A stretch of DNA of 64,000 nucleotides from Nocardioides rotundus. Its GTDB lineage: Bacteria; Actinomycetota; Actinomycetes; Propionibacteriales; Nocardioidaceae. Positions 8,685 through 17,165 of the stretch are shown here, piece by piece. The notes beneath the pieces are model-generated. The model ran no database searches. It saw nothing but the letters and a program-made list of their open reading frames with translations, and was not told the origin of the DNA. A program made the translations under genes and the position numbers. Location: assembly GCF_019931675.1 (NCBI RefSeq), contig NZ_CP082922.1, positions 248,001 through 312,000 of the forward strand. Direction: 5' to 3'. Each line of letters begins with the position of its first letter. The first letter of the stretch is position 1.

Positions 8685-9344
8685 TCACCCTTCCGGAGGG
8701 TCCAGCGAGCGCGCCTCGCTGGCCATCCGGGCGAGCAGCTGCTTCATTCCAGCCTCGTCCTGGAGCCGCCCCGTCCAGGCGATCTCGACGTCGGCGAAGA
8801 CGTCGCTGCGCAGGTTGATCCACCGGATCAGCAGGAGCTTGCGGTAGCCGTCGCGGACGATCGTGGCCAGCAGGCTCGAGGTGCCCTCGTCGACCTGGAG
8901 TCGCTGGATGTCGGTGATGTTCGGGTCACCGGGCAGCGCGTCGCGGCGTGCGAGCACCATCTCGCGCAGGGTGACATCCTCGCGGATCACGGCCACGCGC
9001 ACGGAGTAGCCACCACCGGTCGTGTCGCCGGGTGGCAGCCAACGGGCCTCGCCGTCGCGCAGGTCGACCCGCCGCCACCCGACCGGCACCGGGACGACGA
9101 CCCGCTTGTCGCCGTCCCGGAGGCGCTCGTCGGCCAGGATCAGGTCGCCGGGCAGCGCAGGCACGGGCGCGTCCGGGAGGACGGCTCCGGTGCCGCCGAG
9201 CGGATCGGACGGACCCTCAGCCGGGACCGGGCGCTGCTCGGAGACGGGCACCGGCTCGGGCTCGAGCTCGCGGGAGGCGGCGAAGCCCGCGGCCAGGCCG
9301 AGGCCTAGCACTGCCAGCACCACCAGCGGACCCCGGAACCTCAT
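8685..9344 (-). CDS. Membrane-anchored or secreted protein of unknown function
   Basis: A 219-residue protein with one N-terminal hydrophobic helix (about residues 6-26) followed by a Pro/Glu-rich linker and a folded external domain of ~150 residues. The domain begins RVVVPVPVGWRRVDL and ends with a Met/Arg/Leu-rich helix. Its opening VPVGW and general layout recall the VPGSW opening of the external domain of the convergent kinase and of LpqN/PsbP-like folds. That is an impression, not a recognised family match. The ATG at 9344 was preferred because GGAGG lies nine bases upstream. An in-frame ATG at 9353 abuts that same GGAGG. Confidence 0.75.
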   Translation of the reverse strand: MRFRGPLVVLAVLGLGLAAGFAASRELEPEPVPVSEQRPVPAEGPSDPLGGTGAVLPDAPVPALPGDLILADERLRDGDKRVVVPVPVGWRRVDLRDGEARWLPPGDTTGGGYSVRVAVIREDVTLREMVLARRDALPGDPNITDIQRLQVDEGTSSLLATIVRDGYRKLLLIRWINLRSDVFADVEIAWTGRLQDEAGMKQLLARMASEARSLDPPEG

Positions 9345-9382
9345 GGGCACCATCCTCCCCGGTCCCACCGCCACGAGCCACT

Positions 9383-9421
9383 TGTGACATCTTGCTGCAC
9401 GGCTTGCGTGGATCTGTCACA
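9383..9421. promoter_or_regulatory. Inverted repeat upstream of paaN (candidate operator)
   Basis: TGTGACA (9383-9389) and TGTCACA (9415-9421) are perfect 7-base inverted arms 25 bases apart, just upstream of paaN. They could bind a dimeric repressor, but no regulator gene is adjacent. Confidence 0.3.
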
Positions 9422-9438
9422 CGCGGGAGGGTGGGGCC

Positions 9439-11100
9439 ATGACCGACCTCTTCGCCCGGCATCGTGACCGTCTGGACGCCGCGGTGGCCGCCTGCGCCAC
9501 CCGCGAGTTCCACTCCGCCTTCGACGAGTCGCCCTCGCCGCGGGTGTACGGCGAGACCGCCGCCGCGGAGGGCCAGGCGGCCTTCGAGGCGCTGCTGGGC
9601 GGGGACTTCCCGATCAGCACCCCCGGCAGTGACGGGACCGTGGCGACCGAGAAGTCGCCGTACGGCCTGCCCTTGGACGTCGCCTATCCCCGCGCGCGCG
9701 ACCTGGACGCGCTGCTCGGCGCGTCGACCGCGGGCATGAAGGCCTGGCGCGATGCCGGCCCGGAGGCCCGGGTCGGCGTGTGCCTGGAGATCCTGGACCG
9801 GCTGCACTCGCGGATCTTCGAGCTCGCCAACGCGGTCCAGCACACCAGCGGCCAGGCGTTCGTCATGGCCTTCCAGGCCGGTGGCGCGCATGCGCTTGAC
9901 CGAGCGCTGGAGGCGGTCGCCTACGCCTGGGTGGAGATGACCCGGGTGCCGCGGGCCGCGCGGTGGGAGAAGCCGGGCAAGCGCCCGATCACCATGGAGA
10001 AGACCTTCACCGCCGTCCCGCGCGGGGTCTCGTTGGTGATCGGCTGCAACACCTTCCCGACGTGGAACTCCTGGCCGGGGCTGTTCGCCTCGCTCGCCAC
10101 CGGCAACCCGGTCGTGGTCAAGCCGCATCCGGGCGCCGTCCTGCCGCTCGCGATCACGGTGCAGGTCTGCCAGGAGGTGCTCGCCGAGGCGGGCTTCGAC
10201 CCGCAGCTGGTGCTGCTCGCCGCCGAGGACCCGGCCGACGGGCTCGCGGCCGAGCTGGCGGTGCGTCCTGAGGTGCGGCTGATCGACTTCACCGGCGGCA
10301 ACGCCTTCGGTGACTGGCTGGAGGCGAACGCGCGGCATGCCGTCGTCTTCACCGAGAAGGCGGGGGTCAACACCGTGGTCGTCGACTCCACCGACTCCTT
10401 CGCCGCGATGTGCCAGAACCTGGCGTTCTCCTTCGCGCTCTACACCGGCCAGATGTGCACCGCCCCGCAGAACGTCTACCTGCCCGCCGACGGGATCGAG
10501 ACCGACGAGGGGCACAAGAGCGTCGCCGAGGTCGCCGAGGGCATCGGCGCCGGCCTGACGCAGCTGCTCGACGAGGACGCCCGTGCCGTGGAGCTGCTCG
10601 GCGGGGTGGTCAACGCCGGTGTGCTGGAGCGGCTGGCCGGCGCCGGGTCGCGCGGGGAGGTGCTCGTCCCCTCCCGCGAGGTCGCGCATCCGTCGTACCC
10701 CGACGCGACGGTGCGTACGCCGACCCTGGTCGGCCTCTCCGCCGACGCCGATGCGGAGGTCTATGAGTCCGAGTGCTTCGGGCCGGTGGCCTACCTGATC
10801 GGCACGTCCGGCACCGAGCAGTCGATCGAGCTCTTCCGCGACACCGTGCAGCGGCACGGCGCGATGACCGCGTCGGTCTACTCCACCTCGCCCGCCGTGG
10901 TCGAGGCGATGCGGGACGCGGCCCTGGACGCGGGCGTCGCGCTGAGCGAGAACCTGCTGGGCGCGGTGTTCGTCAACCAGTCCGCGGCCTTCAGCGACTT
11001 CCACGGCACCGGCGCCAACCCGGCCGCGAACGCGTCGTACACCGACGGCGCCTTCGTCTCCCCCCGCTTCCGGTTCGTCCAGTCGCGCCGGCACGTGTGA
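9439..11100 (+). CDS. paaN: Phenylacetate-degradation aldehyde dehydrogenase PaaN
   Basis: A 553-residue member of the PaaN family, aldehyde dehydrogenase superfamily enzymes linked to oxidation of the ring-opened semialdehyde in phenylacetyl-CoA catabolism. The catalytic Cys is C340 in GQMCTAPQN and the general base is E306 in VFTEKAGVN. The Rossmann segment PRGVSLVIGCNTFPTWNSWPG is also clear. The ATG follows GGAGG. This form lacks the MaoC hydratase domain found in the longer PaaZ-type PaaN. No other paa genes are adjacent apart from the PaaI-like domain 3 kb upstream, so it may be a stand-alone CoA-pathway dehydrogenase. Confidence 0.93.
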   Translation: MTDLFARHRDRLDAAVAACATREFHSAFDESPSPRVYGETAAAEGQAAFEALLGGDFPISTPGSDGTVATEKSPYGLPLDVAYPRARDLDALLGASTAGMKAWRDAGPEARVGVCLEILDRLHSRIFELANAVQHTSGQAFVMAFQAGGAHALDRALEAVAYAWVEMTRVPRAARWEKPGKRPITMEKTFTAVPRGVSLVIGCNTFPTWNSWPGLFASLATGNPVVVKPHPGAVLPLAITVQVCQEVLAEAGFDPQLVLLAAEDPADGLAAELAVRPEVRLIDFTGGNAFGDWLEANARHAVVFTEKAGVNTVVVDSTDSFAAMCQNLAFSFALYTGQMCTAPQNVYLPADGIETDEGHKSVAEVAEGIGAGLTQLLDEDARAVELLGGVVNAGVLERLAGAGSRGEVLVPSREVAHPSYPDATVRTPTLVGLSADADAEVYESECFGPVAYLIGTSGTEQSIELFRDTVQRHGAMTASVYSTSPAVVEAMRDAALDAGVALSENLLGAVFVNQSAAFSDFHGTGANPAANASYTDGAFVSPRFRFVQSRRHV

Positions 11101-11142
11101 GGTCGGGCCGCCCTCTTGCTGGCCGCCCGTCCGTCGCGGTGA

Positions 11143-11233
11143 GGCGTAACCACACTGGCAGAACCTGGTCCGGACGGTGGTGCTGAGCGGGCCCGGGGCG
11201 GGGAGCTGGGACTTCTGCCAGTGTGGGTACGCC
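11143..11233. repeat. Long-arm inverted repeat after paaN
   Basis: A 21-base arm (11143-11163) beginning GGCGTAACCACACTGGCAG pairs with 11213-11233 with a single mismatch around a GC-rich 49-base centre. The core CACTGGCA, then AACC, recurs in the hairpin after the ECF42 gene at 36930, suggesting two members of one dispersed repeat family. It could act as a terminator for paaN. Confidence 0.6.
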
Positions 11234-11243
11234 AGGCACCGCT

Positions 11244-11262
11244 GGTCGAGCCTGTCGAGACC
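11244..11262. repeat. Dispersed 19-base palindromic repeat, copy 1
   Basis: GGTCGAGCCTGTCGAGACC is an imperfect palindrome. The identical 19 bases occur at 20943-20961 inside a coding sequence. Confidence 0.7.
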
Positions 11263-11629
11263 CGAGCCTGGGCATGCCCGGGCGCGGAGCAAAGGGTCAG
11301 GTTCGCGCTCGGCCCCCATAGCCGGTGGCCGCTGGCGGGCCGACGCGCCCCGCGGGATGCGCGCGGGACACGCCGGCGCCGTACGACGGCGGGGGGCGCC
11401 TCGATAAGGGAGGGGCAGGAGGGCCCGCCCGCCGTCAGAACCGTTCAGCGCATGCGAACCAGTGGATGCGGGAGAACGGCGGTATGCGACGGGAAGTGCC
11501 TCCAGTATCGAACGTCCGACCGCGCCGGGACAGCGGGAAACTACCCGTCTCTTGTCTGCCACGGCGCAGAGAGTGACAATCGAGGGATGGCGGGCACTCA
11601 CCGTGTCCGTGGATGCAACGAGGTCAGGG

Positions 11630-13534
11630 ATGGGGCAGCCCACTTCCCGTAGCGAGCCGACAGCCGAGACGGTCCATGCGTGGCGACTGTTGATGACAGT
11701 GGTCGCCCGGTCGTTGCACGTGTCGGTGGGGCTGGTGACCCGTGTGGTCGGCGACGGGGAGTTGGAGTACGCCGCCCCGAGCACCAACCCGGAGAACCCC
11801 TACACCCCGGGCGAGCTGATCGCTCTGGAGGCCGGGGTGCTGTGCGAGCAGGTGATCACCCGACGCAGCGAGCTGGCGGTCTGCGACTCCCGCACCCAGG
11901 CCGAATGGGCCGACAACCCCGACGCGCGCACCGGTCTGCTGGCCTACCTGGGCTTCCCGGTCTTCTGGCCCGATGGGGCCATCTTCGGGACGATCTGCGT
12001 CCTGGACCGGCAGCCGCGAGACTTCACCGGTGCCGAGCGGGCCCTGCTGTTGTCGGCCCGCGATCTCATCCACGACTCCCTCGGCGCGATGGACGCCAGC
12101 CCGGAGTCGGTCTCGGTGGTGCCGGCGGCTGCCGCCGGGGACAGTCCCTCGATGGGGCTGTGGGATCACGACCCGCGCACCGGCACGGTCCGGCTCTCGC
12201 CCCTGGTGCACGCGCTCTACGCCGAGCTCTGCGGCGGGTCGGTCGAGACGTTGGCGCAGTGGCTGAACTGCTTCCCCAGGAAGTATGCCGAGGAGTGGGC
12301 CTCGCGCCTGCACACGCTGGTCACCGGGGAGCACCGCACCGCCTCCATCGGCATGCTGCTGCCGGACGGGGCAGGCCCGCGGATGGTGCGGATCGTGGGG
12401 CGAGGATTGCGAGACGCCGACGGTGAGGTGATGGCCGTGGTGGGGGTGCACACGGTGCACGACGTCGACGCCGGCCCCGAGGCAGGCCGGCGCACTGACG
12501 GGATCACCGCGCTGCTCGACGGCCGCGGCCGGGTCGTGCAGGCCGATCCACGTCTGGACGAGCTGTTCGCCAGCGCGTCCTCCCGAGAGCTGCTCAGCGC
12601 CCGGTTGGCCGACGCCGTGATCGGCCATGACCTCTCCGAGGCGGTACGGCGCGTCCGCCGGGGCGCGGCCGAGGTGGAGCATCTCGTGCTCGAGCCCGTC
12701 CTCGGGCAGTCCCCCTATCTCGCATCGCTCACCCAGGTGGCCGCGGAGGGGAGCCGTCCCCGGCTACGCCTCCGCCTGCTCTCCGAGCACCCGGCGAGCC
12801 CGGAGACGCACAGCCATCTGGACCGCGAGCCCGTCACCGGGTTGCCGACCCGCCGGCAGCTGGAGGGCAGGTTGCGTGCCTGGTGGGACGAGGAGGCGGG
12901 CTATCCGGGACGGGTCATGCTCGCGCTCGTGGACGTCACGAACATTCGCACGATCGCGCGGGAGGACGGGCTGAGTGCTGCCGACGACGTCCTCGGTGCG
13001 CTCGCCGATCGGCTCTCGGGCACGGGTCACTTCGTGGCGACCCTGGGCTACGGCTACCTGGCCCTCCTCGCCCAGCTGCACGAGTCGGTGAGCATCACCT
13101 CCTTCCAAGAGGCTGTGCAGGAGCAGGCGAGGCCGGTCCCGTGTGCCGATGTGGTCGAGCCGATCATCGAGGTCTCCTGGACAGAGGTCCGGGACGGTGC
13201 CGACAGCCGGCCGGACGCGCTGCTCGACCGGGCCGCCGAAGCGCTCGCTCACGGAGTCACGGACGAGGGCGAGGATCCCCGGACACCGCGACTCACCGAA
13301 CGACAACGCGAGGTCGCCCAGCTGGTGGCGGTGGGCCTGTCCAACAAGGAGATCGCCGAGCACCTGGTGATCGCGGTCCGCACGGTGGAGGGGCACCTGG
13401 ACGCGATCCGGGAGCGGCTCGACGTCCGCAACCGCGCTCAGCTGGTCGCCTTCGTCCTGACCCACCCCGCCGTGTGCGGAACCCCGCAGGAGTGGGGCGA
13501 GCCGCGTCGCCTGCCGGAGCGGGTCGGACGCTAG
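11630..13534 (+). CDS. GAF-PAS-degenerate GGDEF-LuxR HTH regulator
   Basis: A 634-residue cytoplasmic one-component regulator. A GAF domain occupies about residues 15-150 (AYLGFPVFWPDGAIFGTICVL). One or two PAS-like segments follow (about 175-350). A GGDEF-like domain begins VTGLPTRRQLEGRL (about 402), but where active cyclases have GGDEF it reads GYGYL (about 474), so diguanylate cyclase activity is very unlikely. The C-terminus (about 550-615) is a LuxR/GerE helix-turn-helix: LTERQREVAQLVAVGLSNKE, then HLVIAVRTVEGHLDAIRERL. Several upstream in-frame starts exist. The ATG at 11630 was chosen because conserved sequence begins soon after it, but the start is uncertain. Confidence 0.82.
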   Translation: MGQPTSRSEPTAETVHAWRLLMTVVARSLHVSVGLVTRVVGDGELEYAAPSTNPENPYTPGELIALEAGVLCEQVITRRSELAVCDSRTQAEWADNPDARTGLLAYLGFPVFWPDGAIFGTICVLDRQPRDFTGAERALLLSARDLIHDSLGAMDASPESVSVVPAAAAGDSPSMGLWDHDPRTGTVRLSPLVHALYAELCGGSVETLAQWLNCFPRKYAEEWASRLHTLVTGEHRTASIGMLLPDGAGPRMVRIVGRGLRDADGEVMAVVGVHTVHDVDAGPEAGRRTDGITALLDGRGRVVQADPRLDELFASASSRELLSARLADAVIGHDLSEAVRRVRRGAAEVEHLVLEPVLGQSPYLASLTQVAAEGSRPRLRLRLLSEHPASPETHSHLDREPVTGLPTRRQLEGRLRAWWDEEAGYPGRVMLALVDVTNIRTIAREDGLSAADDVLGALADRLSGTGHFVATLGYGYLALLAQLHESVSITSFQEAVQEQARPVPCADVVEPIIEVSWTEVRDGADSRPDALLDRAAEALAHGVTDEGEDPRTPRLTERQREVAQLVAVGLSNKEIAEHLVIAVRTVEGHLDAIRERLDVRNRAQLVAFVLTHPAVCGTPQEWGEPRRLPERVGR

Positions 13535-13546
13535 GAACCGGGTCCG

Positions 13547-14164
13547 TCAGGGCGCCGTCCCAGGGGTCAGGGAGACGCAGGCCTTCGCCTCGGGGCTGGA
13601 CCAGGTCGCGACCGGCCAGGCGGCACACACCGACCCGTCGCTCCAGGAGCCCTCGCGCACGAAGGCGGTCCCGCCGGCGCCGCCGCGGTAGAGGAAGACG
13701 CTGTCGCGGCGCCCCACCAGGTTCGCGGGTACGGCGACCCAGTAGCGGCTCTGCCCGGCGGAGTCGGCGCAGCCGCTGTAGAGGTAGTAGCGGTCGTACC
13801 CCTCGAGGTACTGGTACTGCTGGCCCAGGCCGCTGTCGGCGCCGAACGTCTGGCTGGTGTGCACCCGGCGGGCGTTCCCGTCCGGGTCGGTCGGCTTCTC
13901 CCCGTGGTAGATCAGGCTCGAGGTGTCGTAGGAGCCGCTGGGGGAGAGGAACGGGCACGGCGCGTCGGCGGAGGCGCGGGTGGTGATCTGGCGTCCGCTG
14001 ATCGAGGCCTTCGACACCCAACTGCCGACCGCGGGCGTCGAGGACGAGGTCGTGGTGCCCGATCCCTCGTCACTCGCGTAGTCCGAGGCCGACGCGGACG
14101 TTGGGAGCGCGGCGGCGACGGCCACCGCGGTGATCGTGGTCGCTGCGATGCGGGCGAGCTGCAT
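13547..14164 (-). CDS. Small secreted protein of unknown function
   Basis: A 205-residue exported protein with a classic Sec signal peptide (MQLARIAATTITAVAVAAA, cleavage after SASA near residue 26), then a Ser/Thr-rich stretch and a folded domain with four cysteines (likely two disulfides) and many aromatic residues (QYQYLEGYDRYYLYSGC). I recognise no family. The ATG at 14164 is preceded by GGAGGATCACC. An in-frame ATG 33 bases upstream has no such site. It lies between the LuxR-type regulator (convergent) and the end of the siderophore operon. There are no sorting motifs or membrane anchors. Confidence 0.78.
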   Translation of the reverse strand: MQLARIAATTITAVAVAAALPTSASASDYASDEGSGTTTSSSTPAVGSWVSKASISGRQITTRASADAPCPFLSPSGSYDTSSLIYHGEKPTDPDGNARRVHTSQTFGADSGLGQQYQYLEGYDRYYLYSGCADSAGQSRYWVAVPANLVGRRDSVFLYRGGAGGTAFVREGSWSDGSVCAAWPVATWSSPEAKACVSLTPGTAP

Positions 14165-14251
14165 GGTGATCCTCCACTCTTCGATGGATGCGGTCACCGG
14201 TTGCGACGCACGAGCACGGCGTCGGGTTGCGTCCGATTCGCAGACGGTTCC

Positions 14252-15073
14252 TCAGCCCACGCGCTGCACGGGCGCGACGACCCGGTGCCGGCCGATCGGC
14301 AGCACCATCGGCTTGTCCGAGACCGGGTCCAGGATGACCCGGGACTCCATCCCGAACACCTCGCGCACCACGTCGGCGGTGAGCACCGCTGCCGGGTCGC
14401 CCGCGGCGTGCAGCCGGCCGCCGCAGACGGCGATCAGGTGGTCGGCGTACCTCGCGGCCAGGTTGAGGTCGTGCAGCACCATCACGATGGTGGTGCCGCG
14501 GGAGCGGTTGAGGTCGACGAGGAGGTCGAGTACGTCGACCTGGTGGGCCACGTCGAGGAACGTCGTCGGCTCGTCCAGCAGCAGCAGGTCGGTCTGCTGC
14601 GCCAGCGACATCGCGATCCACACCCGCTGGCGCTGCCCGCCGGAGAGCTCGTCGACCGGTCGGTCCGCGAGCTCGGTGGTGTCGGTCATCCGCAGCGCCT
14701 CGGCGACCGCCTCGTCATCGGCCGCGGTCCACCGGGCGAGCATCCGCTGGTGCGGGTGCCGGCCGCGCGCCACCAGGTCGGCCACGGCGATCCCCTCGGG
14801 CGCGATGGGGGACTGGGGCAGCAGGCCGAGGGTCTGCGCGACCTGCTTGGTGGGCAGCTTGTGCAGGTCGTGCCCGTCCAGGACCACGCGCCCCTCCCGC
14901 GGCGCCAGCAGCCGGGCCATCGCCCGCAGCAGCGTGGACTTGCCGCAGGCGTTGGCGCCCACGATGCAGGTGATCTGCCCGGGCGGGACGGTGAGGTCGA
15001 GGGCGTCGACGACCGTGCGGTCGCCGTACCCCAACGTCACGGTCTCGGCGCTGAGCGTGTGGTCGGCGGTCAT
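14252..15073 (-). CDS. Siderophore ABC transporter ATP-binding protein
   Basis: FecE/FhuC-type ATPase of 273 residues powering ferric-siderophore import. Walker A is GANACGKST (residues 39-47, with Ala where GPNGCGKST is usual). The signature is LSGGQRQR, Walker B is LLLLDEPTTFLD, and the switch His is in VLHDLN. Its ATG overlaps the stop of the upstream permease (ATGA), so the whole transporter is translationally coupled. It is the last gene of the iron-box operon. Confidence 0.95.
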   Translation of the reverse strand: MTADHTLSAETVTLGYGDRTVVDALDLTVPPGQITCIVGANACGKSTLLRAMARLLAPREGRVVLDGHDLHKLPTKQVAQTLGLLPQSPIAPEGIAVADLVARGRHPHQRMLARWTAADDEAVAEALRMTDTTELADRPVDELSGGQRQRVWIAMSLAQQTDLLLLDEPTTFLDVAHQVDVLDLLVDLNRSRGTTIVMVLHDLNLAARYADHLIAVCGGRLHAAGDPAAVLTADVVREVFGMESRVILDPVSDKPMVLPIGRHRVVAPVQRVG

Positions 15074-16119
15074 AGCGATCCTCCCGCGCGGTTGGTGCGG
15101 ATGAGCAGATAGACGAGGTACGGCGCCCCCAGCGCCCCGGTGATGACCCCCACCGGGTAGCGGGAGTCGAAGAGGAACTGTCCGGCCAGGTCGGCCAGCA
15201 GCACGAGGAGCGCCCCGGTGAGCGCGGAGGGGATCATCAGCGACCCTCCGGGCCCGACCAGCCGCGCGGCGATCGGCCCGGACAGGAAGGCGACGAAGGC
15301 GATCGGCCCGGCTGCGGCGGTCGCGAACGCGATCAGCGCGACGGCGGTGATGATGGACAGCAGCCGGGTCCGCTCGACTGGGACGCCGAGCGCGGCCGCG
15401 GAGTCGTCGCCGTGCTGCAGCAGCTCCAGCCCGCGGGACTGGCTGAGCAGGATCGGAGCGGCGACGGCCAGCGCGATCGCCAGCGGCAGGACCTGGGTCC
15501 ACAGCGCCCCGTTGAGGCTGCCGGTCAGCCAGCGCATCGCCGTCGGCAGGTCCCACGCGGCGGCGCGGACGATCAGATAGGCCACGACGCTGTCGAGCAT
15601 CGCCGCGATCCCGATGCCGATGAGGATCAGCCGCGTGCCGACGACCCCGTCGCGGTAGGCGAGCAGGTAGATCACCAGCGCCGTCACCAGGGCCGCGGTG
15701 ATCGCGAGCAGGGACACCTGGGTCTCGCTCACGTCGAGCACCAGGATCCCGACGACGGCCGCGGCGCTCGCACCGGAGCTGATCCCGATGACGTCGGGCG
15801 AGGCCAGCGGGTTGCGCAGCATCGTCTGGAAGGTGACGCCGCCGAGCCCGAGCGCCGCCCCCGCGAGCACGGCGAGGCTGGCGCGCGGTAGTCGGAGCTC
15901 GCCGACGGTGAAGGACGCGCCCGGGACGATCTCCCCGAGCATCACCCGGAGCACCTCCCCCGGGCCGTAGAAGGTCTGCCCCACCATCAGGCTGACCAGG
16001 TAGACGGCGACGACCGCCACCACGATGACCGCGGTGACGATCCTCCGGTTGCGGGTACGTCGCCTCCGGCCGGCGACGATCGGGTCGCCGCGGCGGACGG
16101 TGAGGTCGACGGCGCTCAC
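15070..16119 (-). CDS. Siderophore ABC transporter permease (FecCD family), second subunit
   Basis: A 349-residue FecCD-family integral membrane protein with about ten hydrophobic segments. Family blocks LRLPRASLAVLAGAALGLGG, then QTMLRNPLASPDVIGISSGA, are present, as is the region AAAGPIAFVAFLSGPIAARL that contacts the ATPase. The GTG start overlaps the stop of the first permease by four bases. Together the two permeases should form the FhuB-like heterodimer. Confidence 0.95.
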   Translation of the reverse strand: MSAVDLTVRRGDPIVAGRRRRTRNRRIVTAVIVVAVVAVYLVSLMVGQTFYGPGEVLRVMLGEIVPGASFTVGELRLPRASLAVLAGAALGLGGVTFQTMLRNPLASPDVIGISSGASAAAVVGILVLDVSETQVSLLAITAALVTALVIYLLAYRDGVVGTRLILIGIGIAAMLDSVVAYLIVRAAAWDLPTAMRWLTGSLNGALWTQVLPLAIALAVAAPILLSQSRGLELLQHGDDSAAALGVPVERTRLLSIITAVALIAFATAAAGPIAFVAFLSGPIAARLVGPGGSLMIPSALTGALLVLLADLAGQFLFDSRYPVGVITGALGAPYLVYLLIRTNRAGGSL

Positions 16120-17165
16120 AGGGCACGCACCTTCTGTCGCCGCACGATCCAGATGAAGACGGGGGCGCCCAGCAGGGCGGTGACGATCCCGACGTCGACC
16201 TCCTCGGGCCGCGCGACCAGGCGGCCGGCGAGGTCGGCCGCGGTGAGGAGCGCCGCGCCGACGACGGTGGAGAACGGCAGCAGCCACCGGTGGTCGACCC
16301 CCACGAGGAGCCGGCACAGGTGCGGGACGGCCAGGCCGACGAACGCGATCGGGCCGGCCACGGCGGTGGCGGCACCGCACAGCAGGATCGCGCCCGCGGC
16401 GGCGAAGATCCGGGTGCGGGTGACGTGCTCGCCGAGCCCGGCGGCCACGTCGTCGCCGAGGGCGAGCGAGTTCAGCCCGCGCGCGGCGGCCAGGCAGATG
16501 AGGGCGCCCACGGCGAGGAAGGGCAGCACCAGCATGATCCGGGGGTACGTCGCGCCGCCGACCCCGCCGATCTGCCAGAAGCGGAACTGGTTCATCACGT
16601 CGATGCGCGGGAGCAGGATCGCGCTGATCAGCGAGCTGAACGCCGCCGACGTCGCTGCTCCGGCGAGCGCGAGCTTGAGGGGCGTCGCACCGCCGCGCCC
16701 GAGCGAGCCCACGACGTACACGAAGGTGGCCGCCACCGCGGCGCCCGCGATGGCGACCCAGATGTAGGCGGACGGCGAGGACAGGCCGAAGAAGGCGATG
16801 CCGCTCACGACCGCCAGGGAGGCGCCCGTGGTGACGCCGAGGATGCCCGGGTCGGCCAGCGGGTTGCGGGTCACGCCCTGCATCACCGCGCCCGCCATGC
16901 CGAGCGCGGCGCCCACGATCATCGCGAGCAGGGTGCGCGGCACCCGCTTCTCCACCGCCGCCTGCGCGAAGGTCTCCGCCTGGCCGCCCACTCCGGCGAC
17001 GATGTCGGACCAGCCGACCGAGCGGACGCCGAACGCCACCGAGGCGACGGCGGCCAGCCCCAGCGCCGCGATCGCGACGAGGAGCCAGACGAGCCGAACC
17101 GGCACGGGCCGCCGCCGAGGTTCGGCGGCCGCCCGTGCCGGCGCGGTGGCGAGCGTGGTGGTCAC
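16116..17165 (-). CDS. Siderophore ABC transporter permease (FecCD family), first subunit
   Basis: A 349-residue FecCD-family membrane protein. KRVPRTLLAMIVGAALGMAG, then MQGVTRNPLADPGILGVTTG, is the family signature, and AVAGPIAFVGLAVPHLCRLL is the coupling-helix region. The GTG start overlaps the binding-protein stop (GTGA). An earlier in-frame start would lie inside the binding-protein gene, so the overlap start was chosen. Confidence 0.95.
   Translation of the reverse strand: MTTTLATAPARAAAEPRRRPVPVRLVWLLVAIAALGLAAVASVAFGVRSVGWSDIVAGVGGQAETFAQAAVEKRVPRTLLAMIVGAALGMAGAVMQGVTRNPLADPGILGVTTGASLAVVSGIAFFGLSSPSAYIWVAIAGAAVAATFVYVVGSLGRGGATPLKLALAGAATSAAFSSLISAILLPRIDVMNQFRFWQIGGVGGATYPRIMLVLPFLAVGALICLAAARGLNSLALGDDVAAGLGEHVTRTRIFAAAGAILLCGAATAVAGPIAFVGLAVPHLCRLLVGVDHRWLLPFSTVVGAALLTAADLAGRLVARPEEVDVGIVTALLGAPVFIWIVRRQKVRAL

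Larger units (their letters stand above)
11101..11629. other. Intergenic stretch with inverted repeats, no gene supported
   Basis: 529 bases between paaN and the LuxR-family regulator. It holds a long-armed inverted repeat and one copy of a dispersed palindromic repeat (listed separately). The remainder up to the regulator start has no protein-like reading frame that I can support. Confidence 0.6.

Noticed and set aside
12836..13200. Active diguanylate cyclase in the LuxR-type regulator
   Set aside because: The active-site motif is GYGYL rather than GGDEF/GGEEF, so catalysis is not expected.
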